A stretch of 64,000 nt of DNA from Onthophagus taurus (lineage: Eukaryota > Arthropoda > Insecta > Coleoptera > Scarabaeidae). The stretch is from the NCBI RefSeq assembly GCF_036711975.1, contig NC_091966.1, forward strand, positions 35,037,501 to 35,101,500, in the 5' to 3' direction. The notes beneath the pieces were generated by a model. The model saw only the letters and a program-made list of their open reading frames with translations, searched no databases and had not been told where the DNA came from. Below, piece after piece: positions 36,701 through 48,900 of this stretch (within the stretch, counting starts at the first letter, position 1; each line of letters starts with the position of its first letter). The position numbers and the translations under genes are program-made.

Positions 36701-39700
36701 ATTTCCAGATCATTAAAATGAATGTTTTATTTTATATGTTTTAAATAATGTTTTATTTTTTCATATCATTTAGTGTCCGACCGAAAGCAAAACCGAAATT
36801 CGTCTTTTATCTCAGTTTCGGCCGAAGCTGTTTTAGAAATAAATAAAAGACAAAATGTAAGGATTTTAATATTATATTCATCGCAAAGTAAAAGGCATGA
36901 CCAATCTTAATAATTATAATTAAATAGACGTATTGTAATTTAAAAGTAAAAGTTTTTCAGCATTATTCTCCAATAAAATATTGCGTTGATTAGCAAATAT
37001 TAACCCAGCAGCACTAGAGTTCTTCCCTATCTACACTTGTTGGTGGTGCTGAGAGGTATTTTAGAAGATCCTTTTGTAGGCTGTTCTAAAATATACACTG
37101 CGTTAATTAATTATTGTACTCGACGCCATCATCGCAAGTATGCAACCAATATCACAGTATTGTTATTGCAATACGAAAATCGCGTATTATATTATGCTGT
37201 GATATTGGTTGCATACTTGCAATAATGACGTCAGGTACGATAATTAAGTAATTAACACACTGTATATTAGCATTATATTTTACCTCTTTGTTGTCTGTAT
37301 TATCCTGATTTTATAATTTGCCATTGATATAAGCGGTATAATTATAGAAATAAACATTTTCAAAAGACAATTCTGATGTGGCTTCATAAAAGAACTTTAA
37401 TTAATCACTAGATGACAAAGTGTTTATACCACTTTGTTCAACCAATCGTTGCAACATTAAAAACATGCTATTTCACTGCACTTCTATGTCCTGTAGTAAA
37501 TGAGTGAAAAGTCCGCACTGATTTTGACAATCTGTCAGTTTTCTGGTCGCTTGTTCATTCCTTTGAAAGTGACTGACTGTTTTTCTGCATCATTAGGTTT
37601 CTTCTAACCGCACTTTTGACAGCTAATTGACACAAGTTAAACAAAGTGCTGTTTCAACCGAACCGTGGACTGATTCGCGACGTTCTACAACGCGCTCCAG
37701 CGACCGTCGGACGCGTTCATGTACGCATGCGCGATTAGTCAAATTCGTACCTGATCTCGACCAAGTACGGTTCGTCACGTCTTTTAGCGCTTACGCATAA
37801 TCAGCATAACTCATTTCCAATTTCATTTTTCTACTTCTACTTTAGTTCATTTTTGTTAAAAAAATGAGTAAATCGATTTCGTTTGAAATGGTACGATATT
37901 TGTTGAGCCAAAATTCCAAGAAAGGAAAAAATCGATAACGTTCTATACTCTGAAAGCAACGGTTATTCACGACTTGATATTTGTAACCAGTGACGTACCT
38001 TTAAATTTTCCACGTTATTTCTCGAATATTTTTTGCACTTTTGGTTAATATCTCAGAAACTAATTAACGGATTTGCAGCAAGCTTTTATTGAAAAATTAA
38101 GTTATAAAAAATATAACGTCAATTTTTTTGAAGAAATAAACCAAACAAAGAAACTTTTATTGTATTAACCGACCTACAGCTCCTAATCTGATAAATTTTA
38201 AAACTCGTCCTCACTACTATCCGTGCAAAAAGCCAAGTCCCCTCACTTTAGAGATCGATATCTTCGTAACTGCTCGATGGGAAAAATTGCGGTAAAGTTT
38301 ATTGTAATCAGTGAATATTTCTGCGTATCACATGTTAATTTGGAAATTTTCGGGTACGCTGTTTTTCTTTTATCCCGAGTTAAGTGAAAAAAGTGCCCGA
38401 TTTTTGAGAGTGCCAACTTTGTCTATTTTGCGATTGTTATTCTCCAAAATTATTTGACGAAAAAATTTCAAATTTGAACTGATGGTAAACCGATGCGTTC
38501 TTAATGTAGGGCATATATTATTTTTTCGATATTCCATATAGTTTCGCGGAAAATCGCAGTTTAGTAGAAGTTTCACTATTAGAGGTTGTAATAATTAAAC
38601 TTTCTGTTGCTACATCAATTCGAACGTCGTTTTGTAAATAATTATTTTCAACATTAACAACATTTTGAAAACACTTCAACCAGTCTTCAACAGCGATACC
38701 AAAAACCTCTAGTGACATGGTTTCGCAACAATCGTAAAATAATTCTGTAAAATAATCGAACACATCTCTAAAATCGGAAAGGGTGATTTCTACCCTTAAA
38801 ACGGCAATCGGGCAGATATGACGATATACGTGTCAAATATTTTTCCATACACTTACTTGTATGCCAAGTTTTAAGAAAATCGGCGTATGGCACTTCCCTA
38901 GTGTTACTTGTTAGCTTCATTTTGCTTCATGTGTTATTGACGTTTCAAAACTTGTCGATACTCTGAATTGTGAAATTTGGACAAATGTTGCTTCAATCCA
39001 TATATATTTGTTTTTTTGGTTCGTTACTGCTCAAAGAACTAAGGTTTTTCAAAGTTTATACAGGATGTTTCGGTGATTCGGGGAACAAATTTAACCACAT
39101 ATACTAGCCTGAAAATGATGACGATTCATGTAAAAAAATTGGTAAAAGTCTTCAAATTTCACAGATACAGGCCATCAAAGTTAGGAAATTTTAACACATT
39201 TTTCCAAATATCTTAAACACTATTTACAGTAAAGCGCTGAAATTTGGTACAGTATAAATCAATGTGATGTAAAATCGTTAGGCAATTTATGAGTTGGATC
39301 GGTCCGCGGGAACAATGCTATACAGGCTGTTCCTAAAGTTTGTTTGCTCAGAACTTTTTTATTCTATCATAACCCTACATTTATTTTTGCAGTTCCTAAT
39401 AGTAAATTTGGTTTAAAAACTTTTATTACTCTTAGTAATATTGATAAAAATCACCGTTTTCGTGTTAAATGCAAAAATGTTGGGTGCATTTGTTACATTT
39501 GTTCCCCGAGTCACCAAAACACTGTATATGGTTTTTGACAAGTCACCAGTGCCTCTAGGTAGCTAGGACATCTTTAATCTTCTTAGTTAAAACAAATATA
39601 TGCAAAAATTGTTTATATGGTATTGACTGAAATAACTCAAAAATGGTACAACCTAGACATATGATGACTTACAGCAAGTTATATTAAAATTTAGCGAAAA

Positions 39701-42700
39701 TGCAATAAAAATTGGGACATTCCATTTAAAATAACGAAATAGGCTCCATTTCCGGTATAACCGGAAGTTGCAGAAAACTCAATATGTTTTAGCTCCTCAG
39801 ATAAACCTAATAACTGTATTATCATTTACTTTATATAATTTATTGTCATAAATTTTATTATTAGGAATATCAAAACCGTAATATGCATCGAAATCAAAAT
39901 CATCAATATCACCACCAACAACAGCAGCATCATCAACAACATAATCGTAACCAACCTCAACGTCAAGGAAGTTGGACGACGCCGCGTGGTTATATGCGAC
40001 AAAGGGGACGACCAAGAGGTGGTTATAACAAGCCCCCGCAGGGCGGAGGCCCCATGAATCAACAAGGCACCGGTGGAAAACCGAAAAACACGCTCAAATT
40101 CGAAAATGATTATGATTTTGAACAGGCCAACACGGAGTTTGAAGAGTTACGTAGTCAACTAACTAAGGTAATTATTCAATTTCCTTTTTAAACTGCAACT
40201 CTAATCTTGTTTTATATTTTTAATTTTTTTTTTATAATTTTGTGTTTCTTGTTTGGTTTAATATTTGCGAAACGCAGGTGAAGTTGGATGACGGTAAGCC
40301 TGAAATGAACGGTGACAGTGATAAGAAAGATGACTCTGGCAATGAAACAGGGGCGGGAGAAGGAGAGCCGGAGGAGGAGCACGAGGTTTACTACGACAAG
40401 GCCAGGTCGTTCTTTGATAATATTTCTTGTGAGGCTGTTGAACGATCAAAAGGACGATCTCAACGCACAGACTGGCGTATTGAAAGGAAACTTAATTCGG
40501 AAACGTTTGGTGTTTCCGCAACAAGACGTGGCGGGTAAGAAAATAAGAAGTTTTATTATAAATTATGTTACAAACTTTGTTTATTAGTTTTCGTGGTCGA
40601 GGTGGATTTCGTGGAATGGGTTACCGCGGAAATTATCGTGGAAATTACAATAATCGAAATGGAGGAGGTCCACAAAGACGGGATCAACACCAACAGGTAC
40701 ATCAAAATGGTAAACCAATGGGCCAGCAAAACTCCTCAAATAAGAGCAACGTACAATCTTCCGGTAACAGTCAAGAAAATAAGACTGCAGCGACTGTAGT
40801 GAGTAAGTAAACTAATTAATTAATACAGGTGATTCAAAAAACCGCTGACAGACTTCTAGGGCAGGTAATACATCAAAAATTAAGATGAAAAGTCTTAATA
40901 TACATGGGGTCGCAAATGCCTCCTTAACGAGATATAGCGGGTTAAAATTAAACATTATCTGCAATAAAAAGCCCTTTTTTAAGAATATTTTCAACTCCAC
41001 TGCTAATTTTGCCAAATGTGCAGTATTTTCGTGTAAAGTGATCTATCAATGATCGACCAATAATTATTATTGGTCTCTTACAAAACTTTGATTAAAGGAA
41101 CAGTTTTTGATTGAATTAACAAATTTTCTACAAACGTGTTTTTCTTAAAAACTATTGTTTTGATCAAAGTTTTGTAAGAGACCAATTGATAGATAATTGA
41201 TCATTTTACACCATATATATACTATCTCCTATATCACTGACTAAGGCAGCAAAAGAGTGTAAAGACTAGAGTGCAGATATATATATATATATATCTGTCT
41301 CTGTCATGCCCCCTTCTACTCAAGAGGCATGCGTGAGCACGCGGTGAGTACGCTTTTATCTTATTGGACGGTGAATTAAAATTTAATAGCAACTGATGAC
41401 CTTGATGTTTATAAATCACCAAATAAATGTTTGACATAAACATAACCTAAAATCTAAATATTTAGTTATGTATATTATAGGTTTCATGTGTATAATAACA
41501 TAATTATTAACATATTTTAGAACTAAGCAATTTAAAATGTAATTATTATTTGTTAAGAAACTGAAGAAAATTTGTTAAAAGTAAAATAAAAAAGAAAAAG
41601 AGTAGTGGAGATATTTTTGGGGCCTAAAAATTGGTTGAACAGATAGAAGGAAAGATCTCAGTGTAATGAAAAAGAATTCAAAATCCTCCTTTTCTTGAAA
41701 CATTTTTCTTAGAAATTTAATTAATAATTACATGGACGAAAATTTTATGATAGAATATTATGTACATTAAATAGTAAGTACATATTTTGAGCTCACAAAT
41801 TATGTTAAAAATTAATAACTATATTTTGGTACACATTTTTAATAATTACTATGTATGTATTAATTTAATTTGAAAAATATAATGTTTAATGAACAACCTA
41901 CATAAATATGATATTTAAAGCAATATTCAACCTCAATTTCACACAAAAGTACATATATTCTAATTTATTTGATGCATCAATGATAATTTATAGTTAAAGT
42001 AAACCATCTATAATAATTGCATTTTAAAGCTGCACAAAATGCGCGCGAAACACTTCAAACTCTTTAAAATTTACGATTCGCGTAAGCGCTTCGCGACATG
42101 GGGGCATGACAAAGACAGACAATAGATCATTCTGTCTGCCTTTGATGGAAACGCTCTGCTCCATTGAGGTCTTATATATAATCTAGAGTGCGTATGCTGT
42201 TGTCCCCCAAGGTTTATATATAAAAGGTTGTCTAGGTTCGTACGCAACCATACTGCGTATTACGTCACATGTGGAAAATAATACCGCCAAGCAATTCAAA
42301 TTAAACAAATGCATGGAGCACCACATGGCCATTAGGTTGCGTGCGCAATCCGTGATCGCTTACGTCACGAAACACTCCTGCTCTTGCCCCTCGCCCACAA
42401 ACTAAAATCAAAGTATTGCAGAATAGCATATATATACTATCTCCTATATCGCTGACTCCCTATCTAAGCAATGAGTGGCGAGCGTTTCCATCAAAAGCAG
42501 ACGGAATGATATATGTTTTGTCTTTGTCGTGCCCCCATATCGCGAAGGCGCTTGCGCGAATCGTAAATTTTTAAGAGTTTGAAGTGTTTTGCGCGTATTT
42601 TATGCAGCTTTGAAATGCAATTATTGTAGATAGTTGACTTTAATTATAAATTATCGTAGATGCATCAAATAAATTAGAATATATGTACTTTTGTGTGAAA

Positions 42701-44589
42701 TTGACGTTGAATATTGCTTTAAATATCAACTTTATGTAGGTTGTTCATTAAACATTATATTCTTTACTTTTGTTTAGGCAACCCAAATAACAAACCAAAT
42801 TTTATGTAACCATGACAATTTTGTCGATTTCAAATGTTATAAATAAAACAAGAAGCCATTATTGTATTAGATTTTAGGTTATGTTTATGTCAAACATTTA
42901 TTTGGTGTTTTATAAACATCAAGGTCATCAGCTGCTATTAATTTTTAATTCACCGTCCAATAAGATAAAAGCGTACTCACCACGTGTTCACGCATGTCTC
43001 TTGTGTAGACGGGGGCACGACAGAGACAGATATATATATATCTGCACTCTAGTGTTTACACTCTTTTGCTGCCTTAGTCAGCGATATAGGACATAGTATA
43101 TATATGCAGAATAGGAACTTAGACAACCTTTAATATATAAACCTTGGTTGTCCCCATCACGCCTAAAATGAAGCCAGAAAGGTCGCCATGTTAGATGTAC
43201 CAACTTAGCGGGAAATGCGAAATTCATATATATACTTATGCAAGAGTTTACATTATTATAAACTGAAAAGACAAAAAATATTAACCAAAACAAAACATTA
43301 ATTTTTTATTGATAAATAATTATTAATTATATGATATTTTAAAAGAACTTAATAATTTTTAGCCACAACCCTTATAATTAACATAAACTAAGAAGAAAAT
43401 ATTTAAAGCAATTCTGATTGATCACGTTAACCTTTGCTTATAAATAATTGTTAGTTTATTTAAAAAAAACTGAACATTCCTTAATAATAACCTTTACTTG
43501 AACTTCAATTGAAGACCTCGGTGTAAGAAGGGAGTAGCTCCATTTATCAAGAGAAGGAGTTGTCCCCTTCTTACACTGTGGTCTTCAATTGTTAATTCCA
43601 AGTCAACCTGCCAAATTATAAAAAACATATGTGAAACGAAAAGAATTCGAAAACTTTCATCAAAAATCAAATTTTAATAAAAATAACAATATGTTTATGA
43701 GAATTGTGAGGTTATAATTGTAGGTACAATAGAGACTTGAAACTATAGCTAACAATAAGTTCAGGTCGGTACATCCAACATGTCTGACTTTCTGATTACC
43801 CCCACCACCACCACATACGCTCTCTAGATTATATATAAGACCTCAATGCTCTCCTCTCATTGCTTAAATAGGGAGTCAGCGATATAGGAGATAGTATATA
43901 CAGCGTGTCCCGTATCTTCCGCATCAGAGCATTATACGGTTGTAGGATACATTATTCTGAAGCGATCTTTCTAATAAAATTTTTTCGAAATGTTTATAAT
44001 AACCGCACGGGAACTGTTTAAGGAACTGTTTTTCGTCCAATCAGCAGATCGCAAATCAGACTCAGGTAATCGGTGCCACCCTCGGCCAGTCCGCTACGCC
44101 GATGATAACTCGTTTCCCACGTGTACTCACCAATAGATTCGTCATGGAAAGAGAAATAAACTTTTTCGATGAATCAAAGTTGTCCGTTATTGGTCGTCGT
44201 TAAACAGTTCCCGTGCGGTTATTATAAACATTTCGAAAAAATTTTATTAGAAAGATCGCTTCAGAATAATGTATTCTACAACCGTATAATGCTCTGATGC
44301 GGAAGATACGGGACACGCTGTATATGCTTTACACGCGTAGAGAGCAATGGCGTAGACAATATTTTTAAAAAAGTGCTTTTTATTGTAGGTAATGTTTAAT
44401 TTTAAAGAAACTTTGATCCGCTATATCTCGCCAACGAGGCATTTGCGACCCCATGTATATTAAGATTATTCATCTTAATTTTTCATGTATTATCTACTCT
44501 AGAAATTTGTCAGTGGTTTTTTGAATCATTCTGTATAGTTTGTGTATGTTTCTAATATAATTTAAATTTTTTTTGTTACAGATAAATAA
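33776..44589 (+). CDS. tral: LSM14/trailer hitch, mRNP protein
   Basis: Exons 33776-33896, 34216-34668, 34889-35100, 39865-40167, 40278-40534, 40588-40802 and 44582-44589 give 522 residues. LSM14 proteins bind DDX6/Me31B and control translation and decay in cytoplasmic granules. Seen: N-terminal LSm domain ([37 protein letters not shown]), a Pro/Gln/His-rich linker, the DFDF box ([18 protein letters not shown]), the FFD box ([16 protein letters not shown]), the TFG box ([12 protein letters not shown]) and C-terminal RGG repeats. The last exon codes only two residues and a stop: donor TGA|GTAAGT at 40802 is strong and the acceptor TTTGTTACAG at 44581 fits; reading through instead gives the same length (ending SK rather than NK). 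Introns 3 and 6 are filled with MITEs. The 3' UTR probably runs to AATAAA at about 45560. Confidence 0.95.
35340..36110. mobile_element. Long palindromic MITE in LSM14 intron 3
   Basis: Core ends CAGGTGTCATTCAAAAAGTT (35386) and its complement at 36058, flanked by TA. Similarity continues outward: AAATCTTTTACAATAAAGAC..TTAAGTATA on the left mirrors TATACTTAATTC..TTTATTGTAATAGATTT on the right, so the core may sit within an older palindromic element. A second pair of inner arms (ACACCTGTATATTATTTCAT and complement) shows internal folding. Noncoding. Confidence 0.75.
36111..39060 (+). other. LSM14 intron 3, middle part
   Basis: Unclassified AT-rich sequence apart from a small inverted-repeat element at 37096-37262. 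A GC-richer block lies at about 37660-37760. No coding similarity was found. Confidence 0.4.
37096..37262. mobile_element. Small foldback MITE
   Basis: 167 bp whose halves are complementary (CACTGCGTTAATTAATTATT.. and ..AATTAAGTAATTAACACACTG; inner arms GCAAGTATGCAACCAATATC), flanked by TA. Noncoding, mariner-like by its target. Confidence 0.8.
39061..39524. mobile_element. TA-flanked MITE in LSM14 intron 3
   Basis: 464 bp with ends CAGGATGTTTCGGTGATTCG and complement (..GAGTCACCAAAACACTG), TA on each side. Noncoding. Confidence 0.8.
42208..43146. mobile_element. CAAGGTTTATATATA MITE, copy 2 (interrupted)
   Basis: Same family as 30344-30594, with an exact 9-bp flanking repeat GTTGTCCCC (42199-42207 and 43147-43155). 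It is split by P-type element C at 42427-43106; without the insert it is about 251 bp and nearly identical to copy 1. Confidence 0.92.
42427..43106. mobile_element. P-type nonautonomous element C
   Basis: 680 bp. Ends CATATATATACTATCTCCTA and its complement, close to the P-type element at 53267-57224. An exact 8-bp duplication CAGAATAG (42419-42426, 43107-43114) inside the MITE copy at 42208 marks the insertion. Its sequence is the inverted counterpart of much of element A (41212-44326). No coding capacity. Confidence 0.9.
43901..44320. mobile_element. CAGCGTGTCCCG foldback MITE
   Basis: 420 bp with inverted arms of about 120 bp that are almost identical (CAGCGTGTCCCGTATCTTCC at each end; AACCGCACGGGAACTGTTTA at the inner edge). 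Flanked by TA within the right end of P-type element A; removing it and one TA restores GATAGTATATATATG. The near-perfect arms suggest a young insertion. Confidence 0.92.
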
Positions 44590-46379
44590 AAGTTGATAAA
44601 TTTATTTAAAAATAAAGACCGACAACAAAACAAATTAAAAGAAAAATAAGGGTGTCGTAAAAAAAAAAAAATTAGAATGGTTGGTGTGAAAGTTTCTATG
44701 CGTTAAAAAGGAGATTTTTTTGTTTTCAATTATTTTTTATAAGTTAAAAAACTGTGATGATTGACTCCGATCCGATTAAATATTATTTTTTTTTTTGGAA
44801 CAGAGATCAACAGCAGCATGTTACGCACGGTAAAGATTGTGTTTATTTTTTCTTTTTGTTTTTCGCCCCTTCCAATGATTAAGGTTACAATTACAAATTT
44901 ATTATTATTTCTTTTTTTTTTTTTAAATTTTTGGTGGCATTGATTAATATCGTTTGAAAAGAAAAATTGATTTTGATGTTTAAGTTTATGATTATTATTA
45001 AGAATGGCTAGGAAAGTTATTATTACTAGAGGCATTACAATTAATTTTTTTTCTTTTAATCGGCCCGCCACTGGGTTTAAAAAGCTATCAACAACCGAAT
45101 GTATTTTTAATTTATTTTTTTTTATGTAATCATCAGCATGGTATAGAATATAGGAAAGATATAAACGGTCCATATATACATATATTTTTTATTTTTATTA
45201 ATTTCCCCCCGTTTTGATATAACATTTTAACTACAACACATACACTTATCATTAAAAAATTAACAATAGTAATTAAAATTTCCTTACGTAACTATCCATT
45301 TGTGAAGATTCACGTATAGGTTTTATGATAAGCAATTTTTTTTATTTTCATTTCTATTATTTTTTTTTTACCTTGGAGAGGTAAAAGGGGTTAAAAAACA
45401 AAGGCAACAGAGAAATTTTGAAAAACATGAAATTAAACCAATATGTGAAAAAAAAATGAAATAACATAGAGAGATGCTGTTGTATTTATTGTCGATTTAT
45501 TGTTAATATTAGACATTTGTACTGTAAGATGATACTTTGTATTGTAAAATCAGATTTTCGAATAAATATTATAATCTAAAAGTAGTTGTATGCAAAATTT
45601 GGTAACTTCCCAACACCATAGCTTTAACATGATGACTTAATGAAAGTTGCTTCAAAAGGGTGATGTAATATGAGAAAATAATAATAATAATCCTTTTTCT
45701 ACAGTAAATAAAATTGTAATGCTTTAATATATGATTTAACTCCTGATCATAGCGATGTTTTTAATGAAACTATGTATAGATAAGGCTTCCCTTTACATCC
45801 TTTGCATTAGGTTCGAATCCTCTAAGTTTCTCGCCACACTCCACCCATAATTTGTTTTTGTCATCTCATAACATCTTAGAATTTTTACGTGCTGAGCTCT
45901 CTCTTTCAGATAGTCCATGATGTGAACGACAAGTTCTGATTGGCGTCACGGCTTGAACTTGTGCGCGAGCATTTCACTGAATCTTCCTTCATACCAACAC
46001 GCAGTCTACTCTATAAACACTTTTAAGGAAGAATAAAAATACTAGTTACTATGTTCTAAATTAGTGAACGAGTTGGAAAAACCGGAACGATTCGTCTCTT
46101 TTGGTTGCAATTGATGATGCCGCTAAAAGTTGTGTTAGTAAGGGTTGGTAGCTTACTTTAGATGTTGCTAGTCCATATAGCACATCAGTGGGGGTTATTA
46201 ATAAAGCAGAAATATATATATAGCAAAAATCCTAATACAGTCAAGAGATGCTCTGTGGTCACCTCGTCAGTGATAATTGATGACAGCCCCGAACGTTTGA
46301 ACCTCTTTTGCAACCTGGGAATGAATCTTACTACTGGAACCTATTAAGCTTTACTGTATGTCTTGAAATCGCTGAACGT
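44590..46379 (+). other. LSM14 3' UTR and flanking intergenic DNA
   Basis: From 44590 to about 45590 the sequence has the look of a long 3' UTR (T-rich, several AATAAA-like signals, the last at about 45560). Beyond that, to 46379, no gene or repeat is recognised. Confidence 0.45.
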
Positions 46380-46975
46380 GTCATAAGAACATAAAGATGG
46401 TGTACAAAACAATGATTAGGCATATCCTGATATAGGGCTCTGTAACATGGAGCGTAACATTTTGTTGGAAATGAGTATTCTCATTCATAGGCACTTGTGG
46501 GATGCAGAAAGTTTTCAGCATTCGAACATATCGCGCTGATGTTACGGTAATTGCATGGCTATCATCATGCTCAAAAAAGTATGGGCCAAAAGTATAAGAC
46601 ATCGCACATCAAGCTGTAACTTTGGCCGAATGGAGAAGTCGTTCATAAAGTTGATGATTGTCTTCAACGGCCTAAAGTTATGTTTATTAAAATACTCGCA
46701 AAAGTGAAACTGAGTTCTGACGCCTTGCAGTTCTATGAGGACTTCTTACAGTCGCTACTCGTACAATCTCTATGTTCTCGGGAGTCTCAACAGTTCTTAA
46801 ACTATCGCCTTTTTTTCTTGTTGTTTGGCTTTCCTACTCGGAACAGGAGCATGAGGTGGTAAATGAAAAAGTCTGTGGAATTCGCGTTGTGTTTGCACAT
46901 AGCTTTGGCCATTTTCTAAATAAGGTGTAACAGCAAAACCACGTTGTTGACAAGCCCAATTAAGCATGTTGACTT
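46380..46975 (-). mobile_element. Tc1/mariner-like transposase remnant
   Basis: Minus-strand frames read HREIVRVATVRSPHRTARRQ (paired helix-turn-helix region), then FGPYFFEHDDSHAITVTSAR and VPMNENTHFQQNVTLHVTE, the DDE domain around FQQDGAxxHT of IS630/Tc1/mariner transposases. The catalytic Asp after FQQ is Asn-Val in this copy and stops interrupt the frame, so it is dead. Confidence 0.65.
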
Positions 46976-47709
46976 AACTGTCAAGTGTATTGAATATGAT
47001 AACAAAAAGTGGTTTTTCTGCTGCTGTATAAAATGTTATCTTTTGTCTTCACAATTGTTGCAAAAAAATGTTTTGTAATACTTTTTCAATAGTTTTAAAT
47101 AGTGCGGTTTGAATGCCTTACCCTGTATATACCAAGAACTAAGATAACTGTATCGGACTTCGAATTTATAATAATACAGAGCTGCAGGAAGCAATACTAA
47201 TAAGAATGAGTAAAGAACATCCCAAGAAGTCTAACACTATATAGACGGCAGTCAATAGGCAGAAGAAAAAACGGCTAATGCAAGTGAGAAATGGGAAAGG
47301 ATGGCAACGGAGAAGGGGTAGAACGAGTAAAGGCTGAAATTGAGGGAGGCCAACATCCACCAAGACTTTAGTGCTACAGAAGAAAGGTAGACTAAAGCAG
47401 CAACGATATGATAACTTCAACCATATAATCCACCAATAATAAGAGATGAGAATAATAAGATTTAATTATTAAGTAAAAATAAAGCTGTAGATTCAAAATA
47501 CTTAGTTTAATCAAGCATAAAAATTTACTTTATGATACTAAAAACGTTAAAAATAATGGGAATCCTAAACCCATCCGATATTTTTACTACAACTACGATG
47601 TTACCCCATCTGTCGGGTATACCTTAAAGTGGAGTAAATATTAAGTTTGTAGTTTCTTGTTTAATAAATAAAACTACTACCGGTCCAAGGTACAACACAT
47701 TTCCGTATA
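46976..47709. other. Intergenic, unclassified
   Basis: A Lys/Arg-rich plus-strand stretch at about 47200-47340 looks like old LINE sequence but no motif is decisive. Nothing else recognised. Confidence 0.25.
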
Positions 47710-47988
47710 CAGGTGATTTATTAGTTCACCATCAAACTTTGACATGATAGCTAATCCAATTACAAAAAAAAAACGCTAATGAACATACGTCCTATTTCAA
47801 TTTTTTGAAATTATAACACTTTAAAGTTTTAATTTTTATATCAAAATTAACTGCTACATTTTTTCTAAAACACATAAATATTTTTGTTTTATATAAATAA
47901 TTGAAATAGGCCATATGTTAGCATTTTTTTGGTAATTGGATTAGTTATCATATGTCAAAGTTTGATGGTGAGCTAGTAAATCATCCTG
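47710..47988. mobile_element. TA-flanked MITE
   Basis: 279 bp with complementary ends of about 60 bp (CAGGTGATTTATTAGTTCAC and complement; inner TTTGACATGATAGCTAATCC), TA on each side. Noncoding. Confidence 0.85.
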
Positions 47989-47989
47989 T

Positions 47990-48900
47990 ATATCGAATAA
48001 TCTCTCCTTTTCTCATAGACAGTCTGTTGTCAGATTATCGCATTTTTATAGTCTACATCAGAGATAATAGAGGATCTACACCATGTTGTGTTAGGGTTTC
48101 GATCAGTTCTGCATGTTTTACTCGATCAAACGCTTTTTCGTAATCGATAAATCAGAGAAACGCGTCTTTGCGTTGATCTCGGCACTTTTGAAGCAGTATC
48201 TGTAACAGTGCTTCTCTTGTACTAATTCCCATACCTCCCATACGGAATCCAAATTGATTGTCGCTTAGGTTTTTCTCGCATTCTCTGTATATACAGTGTC
48301 CGCCAAAAAGTCAGCAATACCCGTTTAATTTCAGTTCCATTGCATCTACATTTCTGAAATTTAGCATATGTGGGAGGTTCATACCGACCTTTGGATCTAA
48401 AGTATTTTGAAGATGGCGGCCACTTCCGGTCCCCCGGAACTAGACCACAACATCGTTATTATAAATGGAATGCTATAATTTTTATTGCACCTTTTAATTA
48501 TAGGCGAAAAAATAAGTTGACTTTGATAGAAGTTATTGGTACGTAACGCTTTTCGTTTTCGAATTATTTTGATTTTAAATTTTTTCTCTCAATTTTCACC
48601 ATAAAAACCACCTTGAAAATACTTTAGATCGAAAGATCGGTATGAATCCATATAAGTTCCATATAAGTCAAATTTCAGAAACGTTGATGCAATGGAACAG
48701 AAATAAAGCGGGTGTTGCTGACTTTTTGGCGGACACTGTAGATTGGTGTAGGACTCTAACATTTATTAACGTAAACTGTTATCATCTATCTGCTTTATTT
48801 TTCTTGGGTATGGATAAAACTATTAATCTGAGCCAACCTTCTGAGAAATTTAATTTGTCATCTTGTATCATATAAAGTGAATTCAAGGTCTACAAAAGCA
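47990..48900 (-). mobile_element. LINE reverse transcriptase fragment split by a MITE
   Basis: On the minus strand, 48290-48000 reads NLSDNQFGFRMGGMGISTRE, LLQKCRDQRKDAF, FIDYEKAFDRVKHAELIETL, the fingers/palm of a LINE reverse transcriptase, with a stop before FIDYEKAF. The matching upstream part seems to continue on the far side of the MITE at 48294-48738. Dead element. Confidence 0.65.
48294..48738. mobile_element. TA-flanked MITE inserted in a LINE
   Basis: 445 bp with ends CAGTGTCCGCCAAAAAGTCA and its complement, TA on each side; second matching arms at AATTTCAGAAACGTTGATGC / complement. Noncoding. Confidence 0.88.

Larger units (their letters stand above)
41212..44326. mobile_element. 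P-type nonautonomous element A (interrupted)
   Basis: Starts CATATATATACTATCTCCTA and ends with the complement (split by the insert at 43901-44320). These are the ends of the P-type element at 53267-57224. The flanks TTTTACAC and CTTTACAC match at seven of eight bases, as an aged 8-bp duplication. Subterminal sequence resembles that of the P-type element (AGAGTGCA..ATATATATCTG..GCATGCGTGAG). It has long inverted arms with element C and no coding capacity. Confidence 0.75.
40826..44533. mobile_element. TA-flanked element hosting a nested cluster in LSM14 intron 6
   Basis: Outer ends CAGGTGATTCAAAAAACCGC and its near complement at 44533, with about 160 bp of matching inverted sequence on each side (for example ATACATGGGGTCGCAAATGC and its complement at 44440-44460), flanked by TA. 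Inside it, in order of nesting, lie 41212-44326, 42208-43146, 42427-43106 and 43901-44320. Confidence 0.8.

Noticed and set aside
40242-40538. Open frame starting [12 protein letters not shown] as a separate gene
   Set aside because: The first part is intron sequence; from 40278 the frame is LSM14 exon 5, with a clear acceptor at 40277.
40588-40810. LSM14 ending at the stop TAA at 40808 without a further exon
   Set aside because: Not excluded, but the strong donor at 40803 and acceptor at 44581 make a spliced two-codon last exon more likely; protein length is the same.
41234-41443. Near-identical 69- and 71-residue frames at 41234-41443 (-) and 42881-43096 (+)
   Set aside because: They match each other only because they lie in the inverted arms of the P-type nonautonomous elements; not genes.
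44730-45173. 147-residue minus-strand frame
   Set aside because: Lys/Asn/Phe/Ile-rich composition typical of chance frames in AT-rich DNA; lies in the presumed LSM14 3' UTR.
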